Shown here: in pieces, positions 55,327-62,523 of the stretch
How the letters are laid out: the number at the start of each line of letters is the position of its first letter
Position numbering within the stretch: position 1 is the stretch's first letter
From: Flavobacteriia bacterium
GTDB lineage: Bacteria > Bacteroidota > Bacteroidia > Flavobacteriales_D > Crocinitomicaceae
Assembly: GCA_947450325.1 (NCBI GenBank)
Contig: CANFUT010000005.1
Location: 62,001-126,000 of the forward strand
Length of the DNA: 64,000 bases
Reading direction: 5' to 3'
Translations under genes and position numbers: made by a program
Notes under the pieces: model-generated
What the model saw: only the letters and a program-made list of their open reading frames with translations
Databases searched by the model: none
Told to the model about the DNA's origin: nothing

Positions 55327-55755
55327 TTATTCTTTTTGATCAGTAGAATCAATAATTAGTCCGTAATTACTTCTATACCAAATCCTTTCATGGAGATAAT
55401 ATAGTCCCATTTTTGTCACTAATTCTAGCCCACCAATTTTCAGCCCGGTCATTGGATTGCCGGATACAATCCATCCCATCATCATTGTATCTATTGTACC
55501 TACAATTCTCCAGGAAACCGTTTTAATCGCGTGTCTTAATTTACTTGAAACTGATTTTAAAATATTTGTTTTATACCACAATCTTTCATGAAGATAATAT
55601 AATAGCAACTTTGAGAAAACCTCAGCTCCCCCAATAGCAGCGCCAATTTTCAAGTCTCCAGAAACTAACCAGGATAACAGAATTGTATCCATGGTCCCTA
55701 CTGCTCTCCACGTGAAAGTCTTAGCAATATGTCTCTTTCTAGAAAATTGTTTCAT
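55327..55755 (-). CDS. Tandem DUF2061 membrane protein
   Basis: 142 residues formed by two similar halves. The first is RHIAKTFTWRAVGTMDTILLSWLVSGDLKIGAAIGGAEVFSKLLLYYLHERLWY-like (residues 8-61). The second, HAIKTVSWRIVGTIDTMMMGWIVSGN with YYLHERIWYRSN, spans 75-130. Each half is a DUF2061 module with one or two hydrophobic helices. The function is unknown, but it is often found beside cysC/cysD/cysN, as here, so a part in sulfate handling, perhaps transport, is plausible. Confidence 0.88.
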   Translation of the reverse strand: MKQFSRKRHIAKTFTWRAVGTMDTILLSWLVSGDLKIGAAIGGAEVFSKLLLYYLHERLWYKTNILKSVSSKLRHAIKTVSWRIVGTIDTMMMGWIVSGNPMTGLKIGGLELVTKMGLYYLHERIWYRSNYGLIIDSTDQKE

Positions 55756-55778
55756 CAGTAAAGTATGTTTTTTGAATT

Positions 55779-56135
55779 TTATTTTCTTGAGTAGTCATCC
55801 TCGATTCTGACGATATCGTCTTCTCCAAAATAATCACCCGTTTGAACTTCAATAAAAATCAATAGTTCTGTTCCCATATTTGCAACTCTGTGTTTTGCAC
55901 TTAGGGGGATAATTGCCGTTTCACCGACTGTAAAAACTTTATCTACGCCATCTAAAGTTACTGTCGCTTCACCTTGGACTATTGTCCATGCTTCTGCTCT
56001 TTTGAAATGGTATTGATAGCTTAATCTTTGATTTGGTTCAACTTCAATTCTTTTAACCTTGTAATTTGGCTCGTCATGAAGAACAAAATATCTTCCCCAA
56101 GGTCTGTTATCAGACTCAATAAATTGGAAACTCAT
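55779..56135 (-). CDS. Mannose-6-phosphate isomerase type II-like cupin
   Basis: 118 residues, a single cupin like the C-terminal domain of bifunctional ManC/AlgA (NRPWGRYFVLHDEPNYKVKRIEVEPNQRLSYQYHFKRAEAWTIVQG in conserved order, with the metal histidines; then TAIIPLSAKHRVAN). The nucleotidyltransferase half of ManC is absent. It may isomerise a sugar phosphate or act on a nucleotide sugar. No manC or gmd is present in the window. It lies 23 bases before DUF2061 and 21 bases after the dehydrogenase gene. Confidence 0.85.
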   Translation of the reverse strand: MSFQFIESDNRPWGRYFVLHDEPNYKVKRIEVEPNQRLSYQYHFKRAEAWTIVQGEATVTLDGVDKVFTVGETAIIPLSAKHRVANMGTELLIFIEVQTGDYFGEDDIVRIEDDYSRK

Positions 56136-56156
56136 TGTATTTTTATTTAAGATTGA

Positions 56157-57437
56157 TTATAAAACTCCGTCCACGTGGATGTTAAGTATTCCTTTCACAT
56201 CATAAATGACATTTATTTCTTTAACTAAATTTTCAAAATTGAGATTCAAAAATTCGTTATGAGAAACTCCTAATACAACTGCATCAAATTTTTGATTTGG
56301 AATGTCCGTAGTTGTGTCTAATCCATATTCATGCTTAACTTCATCAGGATTTGCCCAAGGATCATATGTTTTTACAGTAATTCCGTATGAAGTAAGTGCA
56401 TTGATCACGTCAACAATTTTAGTATTTCTAACGTCCGGACAATTTTCTTTGAATGTAATTCCTAACATTAAAAGTTCAGAACCCAAAATAGAAATTCCTT
56501 TTTTGATCATCAATTTAACGACTTGAGAAGCTACATATTCTCCCATTCCGTCATTCATTCTTCGTCCGGCCAAGATAATTTCCGGATTATACCCTTTTTC
56601 TTGTGCTTTTTGTGCTAGATAATAAGGATCAACGCCAATACAATGTCCTCCAACTAGTCCTGGTTTAAAAGGAAGGAAATTCCATTTTGTTCCAGCTGCA
56701 GCTAAAACATCATGAGTATTGATATCTAATAAATTGAAAATTTTTGCTAATTCATTAACAAAAGCAATATTGATGTCTCTTTGAGAGTTTTCAATCACTT
56801 TTGCTGCTTCAGCTACTCTAATAGTAGGAGCAAGGTGGGTTCCAGCGATGATTACACTTTTATAAAGTGCATCCACTTTTTGCCCAATTTCAGGTGTTGA
56901 ACCTGAAGTAACTTTTAAAATTTTCTCTACAGTATGTTCTTTATCACCGGGATTGATTCTTTCTGGAGAATATCCTGCGAAGAAATCAACATTGAATTTT
57001 AATCCACTTACTTTTTCCAAAACGGGAACACATTCTTCTTCCGTTACACCTGGGTAAACAGTTGATTCATAGATAACAATATCTCCCTTTTTTAGAACTT
57101 TTCCAACTGTTTCACTTGCTCTATACAAAGGAGTTAAATCTGGTTTGTTGTGTTTGTCAACTGGTGTCGGAACGGTTACGATAAAATAATTTGAATCCTT
57201 GATATCATCCAAATTAGAACTGCAAAAAAGACCTTTGTCCATTTTTGGAGTTCCTGTTAAAACAGCTTTTAAAATATCGTCTTCAACTTCTAATGTTGCG
57301 TCGTGTCCTGAATTTAACTCAGCAATTCTTCCTTGATTTATGTCGAAACCAATTACTGGATATTTTGTAGCTAAAAGCCTTGCTAATGGCAATCCAACAT
57401 AACCCAGTCCTACAATTGCAATCTTATCATTCATCAT
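56157..57437 (-). CDS. UDP-N-acetylhexosamine (WbpO/TviB-type) dehydrogenase
   Basis: 426 residues. The N-terminal Rossmann motif IAIVGLGYVGLPLARLLA is near 6-23. The family segments are VTVPTPVDKHNKPDL near 89-103, YESTVYPGVTEEEC near 122-135, the catalytic cysteine in PFKPGLVGGHCIGVDPYYLAQKA near 255-277, and TFKENCPDVRNTK near 325-337. It oxidises C6 of a UDP-HexNAc to the uronic acid, giving an anionic sugar. With the epimerase at 59084-60085 it probably supplies UDP-GalNAcA or a relative. It begins 1 base after pgi. Confidence 0.93.
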   Translation of the reverse strand: MMNDKIAIVGLGYVGLPLARLLATKYPVIGFDINQGRIAELNSGHDATLEVEDDILKAVLTGTPKMDKGLFCSSNLDDIKDSNYFIVTVPTPVDKHNKPDLTPLYRASETVGKVLKKGDIVIYESTVYPGVTEEECVPVLEKVSGLKFNVDFFAGYSPERINPGDKEHTVEKILKVTSGSTPEIGQKVDALYKSVIIAGTHLAPTIRVAEAAKVIENSQRDINIAFVNELAKIFNLLDINTHDVLAAAGTKWNFLPFKPGLVGGHCIGVDPYYLAQKAQEKGYNPEIILAGRRMNDGMGEYVASQVVKLMIKKGISILGSELLMLGITFKENCPDVRNTKIVDVINALTSYGITVKTYDPWANPDEVKHEYGLDTTTDIPNQKFDAVVLGVSHNEFLNLNFENLVKEINVIYDVKGILNIHVDGVL

Positions 57438-57438
57438 C

Positions 57439-59094
57439 TTAAATCGTATTTTGTTTAAAGTAATTTATTAATCCATTTGTTGATGAACTAAAGTTTTTCG
57501 TTTCATCAACATTATTTAATTCGGGTAAAATAGAAGTAGATAATTCTTTACCTAATTCAACTCCCCATTGGTCAAAGCTAAAAATATTCCAGATAATTCC
57601 TTGAACAAATATTTTATGTTCGTAAAAAACTGTCAATTTCCCTAAATTAAAAGGGTCAATAATATCAATTAAAAATGAATTAGTTGGTTTATTTCCTTCA
57701 AATATTTTAAAAGGAGCCAATTTTTCGATTTCGTTTTGATTAATTCCTTTTTGAACTAATTCTTCAACTACAACTTCCTTCGTTTTTCCAACCATTAAAG
57801 CTTCACTTTGAGCAAAAAAGTTCGACAAAAGTTTAGTGTGATGATCTCCAATTGGATTATGGCTTTTAAGTGGTGTTATGAAATCACATGGAATCATTGA
57901 TGTGCCTTGGTGAAACATTTGATGAAAACTGTGCTGACCATTCGTACCAGGTTCCCCCCAAATTGGAATACCAGTTGAGTACGACACATGTTGTCCATTT
58001 CGATCGACAGATTTTCCATTGCTTTCCATGAAACCTTGTTGCATGTAGGTTGCAAATTGGTGCAAGTATTGGTCATAACAAAGGATTACTTCGCTTTTTG
58101 CATTCCAAAAATTGATGTACCAAATACTTAAAAGCCCCATGATTACAGGAATATTTGAGTCAAATTTTTCGTTCTTGAAATGAAAATCTGCAGATTCAGA
58201 TCCTTTTAGAAATTGTTCAAAGTGATCATAACCAATTGTAAGAGAAACAGTCAATCCGATGGCTCCGTAGACACTAAATCTTCCACAAACCCAATCCCAC
58301 ATTTCGAAAATGTTATTTTCATTTATACCAAATTCAATTGCTTTCGAAACGTTTGAACTGATTGCAACAAAATGTTTCGCTACAAAATCCGGATTTTCGA
58401 CTTTCGATAAGAACCACTCTCTAGCAGAATTTGCGTTCGTCATCGTTTCTTGGGTGGTAAAAGTTTTTGAAGCAACCACAAACAACGTTTCCTCAGCATT
58501 TAGTTCTTTGAGAACCTCTACCAAATTAGTTCCATCTACATTACTAATAAAGTAGGTGTGGATGTCTTTTTTCCAATATGGTTTTAAAGCTTCGCAGACC
58601 ATGTTAGGGCCCAAGTCACTTCCACCGATGCCAATATTTACAATGTTTTTAATTCGCTTTCCAGTACAACCCAACCATTTTCCATCGTGAACATCGTTTG
58701 AAAAAAGTTTGATTTTGTTCCTTACAGAATTAATTTCTGCTTTTACTTCAGTTCCATCGATTATAAATTTATTATCAGTAAAATCTCGTAAACCTACGTG
58801 AAAAACGGCTCTGTTTTCGGTTTCATTGATTTTCGAACCGTCGAACATAGCATTTATAGCTCCACTTAACTTACATTCTTCAGCAAGCTCTAATAAGAGT
58901 TCAACCGTTTTTTCATTGATGATATTTTTAGAGTAATCAAATAAAAACGATTCTTGCTGAATATGAAATTTGTCAAACCTTGTTAGATCTTTCGAAAATA
59001 AATCTTTCATATAGGTCGAAGACATTTCATCAATTTGATGATTTTCTAAAAGCGACCACGCTTTTGTTGTTGTTGGATTAATTTTAGGAAACAA
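57439..59094 (-). CDS. pgi: Glucose-6-phosphate isomerase
   Basis: 551 residues, full length for the large PGI family. Motifs include NIGIGGSDLGPNMVCEAL near 149-166, VASKTFTTQETMTNA near 205-219, WDWVCGRFSVYGAIGL near 265-280 and GTNGQHSFHQMFHQGTSMIPCDF in conserved order near 376-398. It interconverts glucose-6-P and fructose-6-P, linking sugar catabolism with HexNAc and dTDP-glucose precursors. Its place inside the polysaccharide locus (11-base overlap with the epimerase gene) suggests it ensures precursor supply; it may also be the sole pgi of the cell. Confidence 0.97.
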   Translation of the reverse strand: MFPKINPTTTKAWSLLENHQIDEMSSTYMKDLFSKDLTRFDKFHIQQESFLFDYSKNIINEKTVELLLELAEECKLSGAINAMFDGSKINETENRAVFHVGLRDFTDNKFIIDGTEVKAEINSVRNKIKLFSNDVHDGKWLGCTGKRIKNIVNIGIGGSDLGPNMVCEALKPYWKKDIHTYFISNVDGTNLVEVLKELNAEETLFVVASKTFTTQETMTNANSAREWFLSKVENPDFVAKHFVAISSNVSKAIEFGINENNIFEMWDWVCGRFSVYGAIGLTVSLTIGYDHFEQFLKGSESADFHFKNEKFDSNIPVIMGLLSIWYINFWNAKSEVILCYDQYLHQFATYMQQGFMESNGKSVDRNGQHVSYSTGIPIWGEPGTNGQHSFHQMFHQGTSMIPCDFITPLKSHNPIGDHHTKLLSNFFAQSEALMVGKTKEVVVEELVQKGINQNEIEKLAPFKIFEGNKPTNSFLIDIIDPFNLGKLTVFYEHKIFVQGIIWNIFSFDQWGVELGKELSTSILPELNNVDETKNFSSSTNGLINYFKQNTI

Positions 59095-60085
59095 TTTTAT
59101 CTATTTTTTCATTTAAATTTTCCCAATACCACTGTATTGTTTTGCTAATTCCTTGCTTTAAACTTGTTTTTGGAATATATCCAAGTAACAATTTAGCTTT
59201 GTCAATACTTGCAATAGAATGAGGAATATCACCCATACGACTCGGGCCGATAATGGTTTCAATTGAACTTATTTTAGAATCAAATTGTGAAAGCTCACTT
59301 TTCAAAAGGTTTACCAATTCAAGTAACGTAGTTCTTTCTCCGTAAGCAGTATTAAATACAGTATTGAGCGCTTCAGGATTTTTTGTTTGAATTGCTAACT
59401 CATTCATTGAGATTACATTATCAACGTGTGTGAAATCTCGAGAATACTCTACGTTTCCATTAATCACTGGGCTTTCATGATTGATTAGTTGAATCACAAA
59501 TTTTGGAATCACTGCCGCATATGCACCATTTGGATCTTGTCTTCTTCCAAAAACATTGAAATATCTCAAACCAATTGTTTCCATTTGGTATAATTTGGAG
59601 AAATTTTGTGCGTACAATTCATTGACATATTTTGTTATCGCGTAAGGCGATTGAGGTTTTCCTATTATATCTTCTACTTTAGGAAGAGATTGCGAATCTC
59701 CGTATGTTGAAGAACTTGCAGCATAAATGAATCTTTTTACTTTTTCATCTCTACTTGCCACCAACATGTTTAAGAAACCATTGATGTTGACTTCATTCGT
59801 TGTAATCGGATCATTTATTGATCTAGGAACAGAACCTAAAGCTGCTTCATGCAAAACGTAATCACAGTCTTTGACAGCTTCTCTACATGTTTCTAAATTT
59901 CGAATATCACCTTCTATCAAATTGAAATTTGGAGCATTAATTACTGAATTCAAGTTGTGTATGTGTCCAGTGGCAAAATTATCCAAACATACTACACTAT
60001 ATCCACTATTAACAAAATGCTCACATAGATTTGAACCTATGAATCCTGCTCCACCTGTTATAAGAATTTTAGATTTTTTTTCCAT
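59084..60085 (-). CDS. UDP-N-acetylhexosamine 4-epimerase (WbpP/TviC-type SDR)
   Basis: 333 residues from the ATG at 60085 (MEKKSKILITGGAGFIGSNLCEHFV in conserved order). Extended SDR features are the GGAGFIGSN NAD loop, EGDIRNLETC, HEAALGSVPRSINDPITTNEVN near 88-109, catalytic ASSSTYGDS and SPYAITKYVNELYAQNF (Tyr-x3-Lys) near 151-167, and RYFNVFGRRQDPNGAYAAVIPKF near 178-200. Such enzymes interconvert UDP-GlcNAc and UDP-GalNAc or their uronic acids. It has a well-formed promoter just upstream and overlaps pgi. Confidence 0.92.
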   Translation of the reverse strand: MEKKSKILITGGAGFIGSNLCEHFVNSGYSVVCLDNFATGHIHNLNSVINAPNFNLIEGDIRNLETCREAVKDCDYVLHEAALGSVPRSINDPITTNEVNINGFLNMLVASRDEKVKRFIYAASSSTYGDSQSLPKVEDIIGKPQSPYAITKYVNELYAQNFSKLYQMETIGLRYFNVFGRRQDPNGAYAAVIPKFVIQLINHESPVINGNVEYSRDFTHVDNVISMNELAIQTKNPEALNTVFNTAYGERTTLLELVNLLKSELSQFDSKISSIETIIGPSRMGDIPHSIASIDKAKLLLGYIPKTSLKQGISKTIQWYWENLNEKIDKIVS

Positions 60086-60088
60086 CCC

Positions 60089-60118
60089 CAAATTTAATCA
60101 TTTCTGTTAAATTACAAA
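60089..60118 (-). promoter_or_regulatory. Consensus promoter before the epimerase gene
   Basis: On the minus strand TTTG (60118-60115), 18 bases, TAAATTTG (60096-60089). Both boxes are exact. The epimerase ATG follows 3 bases later, predicting a leaderless main transcript for the locus that begins after the antiterminator gene. Confidence 0.75.
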
Positions 60119-60206
60119 CAATTTAGCACAGCTTCGCCCTTTCACTCACATGATTTTTTTACAATCAAAAGAGTTATAAGCATTTATAAGAATCTTGTTT
60201 TTTAGT

Positions 60207-60728
60207 TTAAATTAAAAAATGACTCTTAATTTCTATTTTTGTTTTTCCAATTTCTAACAAAGCCCCTTTTCCAATACTTTCTACCGTAAGCAAGAGCTTT
60301 CCTTTTCCATTGTGCTGAACTATTTTAGCTTCAAGTCCTTTAAATGGTCCTGAAGAAATAAGTACTTCTTGCCCTATGTATAATTCTAGGTCAACAACTT
60401 GAATATTTGTGTCTAATTTTTCAAACTGTCTGAAAATTTCAATTTGTTTTTCATCCAAAGTAGCGTATTTTCCGCCAAATGAAACAAAACGTACAATGCC
60501 GGTTGTATTTAAGACCTTATATCTATCCTTTTCGTCAAACTGAATAAATAGATAACCAGAAAATAAAGGCGTTTCAACTTCTTTAATGCGATCGCTCCAA
60601 TTCTTTTTTACTTTCTGAGTTGGTAAAAAAACAGAAATACCTTGAAGTGACAATAATTCAAATGACTTTTTCTCAAATCTCGAACGAGTTTGAAGAACAT
60701 ACCACTTTGCATTTGAAATTTCATTCAT
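60207..60728 (-). CDS. UpxY/NusG-like transcription antiterminator
   Basis: 173 residues. The N-terminal NGN domain (AKWYVLQTRSRFEKKSFELL near 7-26, PLFSGYLFIQF near 53-63) and the C-terminal KOW module (GQEVLISSGPFKGLEAKIVQHNGKGKLLLTVE near 117-148) define a specialised NusG paralogue like UpxY, which promotes elongation through a capsule operon. It is the first gene of the polysaccharide locus. It has its own TATTTTTG box at 60740-60733, 4 bases before the ATG. Confidence 0.93.
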   Translation of the reverse strand: MNEISNAKWYVLQTRSRFEKKSFELLSLQGISVFLPTQKVKKNWSDRIKEVETPLFSGYLFIQFDEKDRYKVLNTTGIVRFVSFGGKYATLDEKQIEIFRQFEKLDTNIQVVDLELYIGQEVLISSGPFKGLEAKIVQHNGKGKLLLTVESIGKGALLEIGKTKIEIKSHFLI

Positions 60729-60732
60729 AATG

Positions 60733-60740
60733 CAAAAATA
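60733..60740 (-). promoter_or_regulatory. -7 element (TATTTTTG) of the UpxY-like gene
   Basis: Exact TAnnTTTG ending 4 bases before the ATG. A T-rich run (CGTTTTTTAC) lies at about the -33 position but no TTTG. Confidence 0.5.
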
Positions 60741-60862
60741 GGTTTTATTTAGTAAAAAACGATATCCATGCTTTTAAAAAATAGCCATGAATGGCATTAT
60801 TTGTTCTATAACTATAAAAATAATATCGATTAATGTATTCATGACAAAATTTTCAAATTAAT

Positions 60863-61885
60863 TTAATAATTCAAACTAATATTTAAATTATGCTTTTGGT
60901 TTTGAGAGACATTTTTTATGTCCCAGGTCCACGTTGCCACAAAATCAGATTTTCTAACTGGACATTCCGACAATGAACAAATTTCGCAAGAATAGGGTTG
61001 ACAAGGGTCTGTATGAATAAAAAGCTCTACTTTCGTGCCGAAATGTTCATTTACAATCTCATCTAATTCTTCAATTTCATCATGCGCTGCATCAACGGTA
61101 TAATAATACGGAAGTGTTAGGTGACAATCCATGTGTAAAGTCGAACCATATTTTATTATCCTTAAGTTGTGTAAATCAATCCATTGGTTTTTTCTTTTTG
61201 CTTGAACTAAAGTGACAAATTCATCAATTAAGTGATTGTCTGCTTCGTCCATAATTCCACTGATCGAGTCTTTGATAATCTTGAATCCAGTATAAAAAAT
61301 GATTCCGGCAAAAATTAAGGCTACCAAACTATCGAGCCACAGTATTTTTGTAAATGAAATGACTATCAATCCCAAAATAATTCCCAAAGTGGAGTAGGTA
61401 TCACTTTTAAGATGCTTTCCACTTGCTTCCAAGGCCAATGATTTGTTTGTTTTTCCTTTTTTAACCGCTATCGATCCAACCAAATAATTAATTAAAGCCG
61501 TGGCGGTAATTAGGTAAATACCAATGTCTAATCTTCCCATTGGATGTGGGTGTCTAAAATTGGAAATTGCTTCAAAGACAATCAAAATTCCTGCAACTGC
61601 GATAAGCATTCCCTCAACTGCTGCGGAGATAAATTCCACTTTACCATGTCCGTAGGGATGATTTTCATCTTTAGGGAGAGAGGAAAGATAAAGACTGTAC
61701 AATCCAACGAATGAAGTAATGATATTTACAATACTCTCCAAAGTATCTGTTAGAATTGCCACGGAGTTTGTGAAATACCAAGCAATTACTTTAATGATGA
61801 AAAGTAAAATTCCAACAAAAACAATTATTTTTTGAAATTTTAAGTTCTCCTTAACTTCAGTGTTTACTCCAACAATTTTGCTCAA
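60863..61885 (-). CDS. Cation diffusion facilitator family transporter
   Basis: 340 residues, probably from a TTG at 61885; the frame has a stop just upstream and no ATG before residue 90 or so, so a TTG start is needed for the first helices. Six transmembrane segments are expected. Metal-site features are AILTDTLESIVN near 43-54, HPYGHGKVEF near 76-85, and HLKSDTYSTLG near 157-167. The C-terminal cytoplasmic domain (LHMDCHLTLPYYYTVDAAHDEI) is followed by an unusual cysteine cluster, PCQPYSCEICSLSECPV near 296-312. It should export a divalent metal such as Zn, Mn or Fe. Confidence 0.9.
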   Translation of the reverse strand: MSKIVGVNTEVKENLKFQKIIVFVGILLFIIKVIAWYFTNSVAILTDTLESIVNIITSFVGLYSLYLSSLPKDENHPYGHGKVEFISAAVEGMLIAVAGILIVFEAISNFRHPHPMGRLDIGIYLITATALINYLVGSIAVKKGKTNKSLALEASGKHLKSDTYSTLGIILGLIVISFTKILWLDSLVALIFAGIIFYTGFKIIKDSISGIMDEADNHLIDEFVTLVQAKRKNQWIDLHNLRIIKYGSTLHMDCHLTLPYYYTVDAAHDEIEELDEIVNEHFGTKVELFIHTDPCQPYSCEICSLSECPVRKSDFVATWTWDIKNVSQNQKHNLNISLNY

Positions 61886-61928
61886 TTTGACTATTTTTTA
61901 TCAAGATACGGAATATTCTTTGCTTAAA

Positions 61929-62507
61929 TCAGTTTTCATTCGGGTCGATGGGAAAATTAGTCATGAATTGATATTTCGCACCAAGTTTCGACATAAAATA
62001 TTTCCAAATATCTGGCACATGAAATTCCATAATTTCATTACAATCATCTACATCTGCAACCACCCATGCGTTCTCTTTGATTTCAGACTCTAATTGTCCT
62101 TTTGACCAACCTGAATAACCTAGAAAGAACCTGATTTGATTTTCTTGAATGTGATTTTCTTCAATTTTTGAATACAATTGATCAAAATCTCCTCCAACAA
62201 AAATTCCATGACTGATTTCTAGACTTTCATTTAATTCATTACCAAGGGTATGAATAAAAAACATACTTTCAGTTTCTACCGGTCCGCCAGTGCTGATTTT
62301 TGTGGTGATTTCAGGAAATTGTTCATTCAAATCATTGAGATTAATTTCTACCAGATTATTCAGTACAAAACCAAAACTTCCTTCTTGATTGTGCTCACAT
62401 AAGTAAACGACAGATCGTTCAAAATAGTCATCTCCTAGGAATGGGTCAGAAATCAAAATCCTGCCTTTTTGAGGTGGAATTTTATTTTTGAATGTAATAT
62501 CAATCAT
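61929..62507 (-). CDS. YqgE/AlgH family protein
   Basis: 192 residues, the family length. Conserved parts are KGRILISDPFLGDDYFERSVVYLCEHNQEGSFGFVLNN in conserved order near 14-51, ISTGGPVETESMFFIHTL near 70-87, RFFLGYSGWSKGQLESEI near 125-142 and the end NAWVVADVD. The function remains poorly defined; AlgH was linked to alginate regulation in Pseudomonas. It lies 16 bases after the M16 peptidase gene. Confidence 0.94.
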   Translation of the reverse strand: MIDITFKNKIPPQKGRILISDPFLGDDYFERSVVYLCEHNQEGSFGFVLNNLVEINLNDLNEQFPEITTKISTGGPVETESMFFIHTLGNELNESLEISHGIFVGGDFDQLYSKIEENHIQENQIRFFLGYSGWSKGQLESEIKENAWVVADVDDCNEIMEFHVPDIWKYFMSKLGAKYQFMTNFPIDPNEN

Positions 62508-62523
62508 TGACTATCAATTGCAA

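Noticed and set aside
56157-60085. dTDP-glucose 4,6-dehydratase (rfbB) for either SDR/dehydrogenase gene
   Set aside because: The sequence at 59084-60085 follows the WbpP/TviC pattern (AALGSVPRSINDP, FGRRQDPNGAYAAVIP), and 56157-57437 is a C6 dehydrogenase with the catalytic cysteine.
60775-60800. Short dyad GCCAT-GA-ATGGC upstream of the UpxY-like gene
   Set aside because: Arms of five bases occur by chance at this scale; there is no T-run or second copy.
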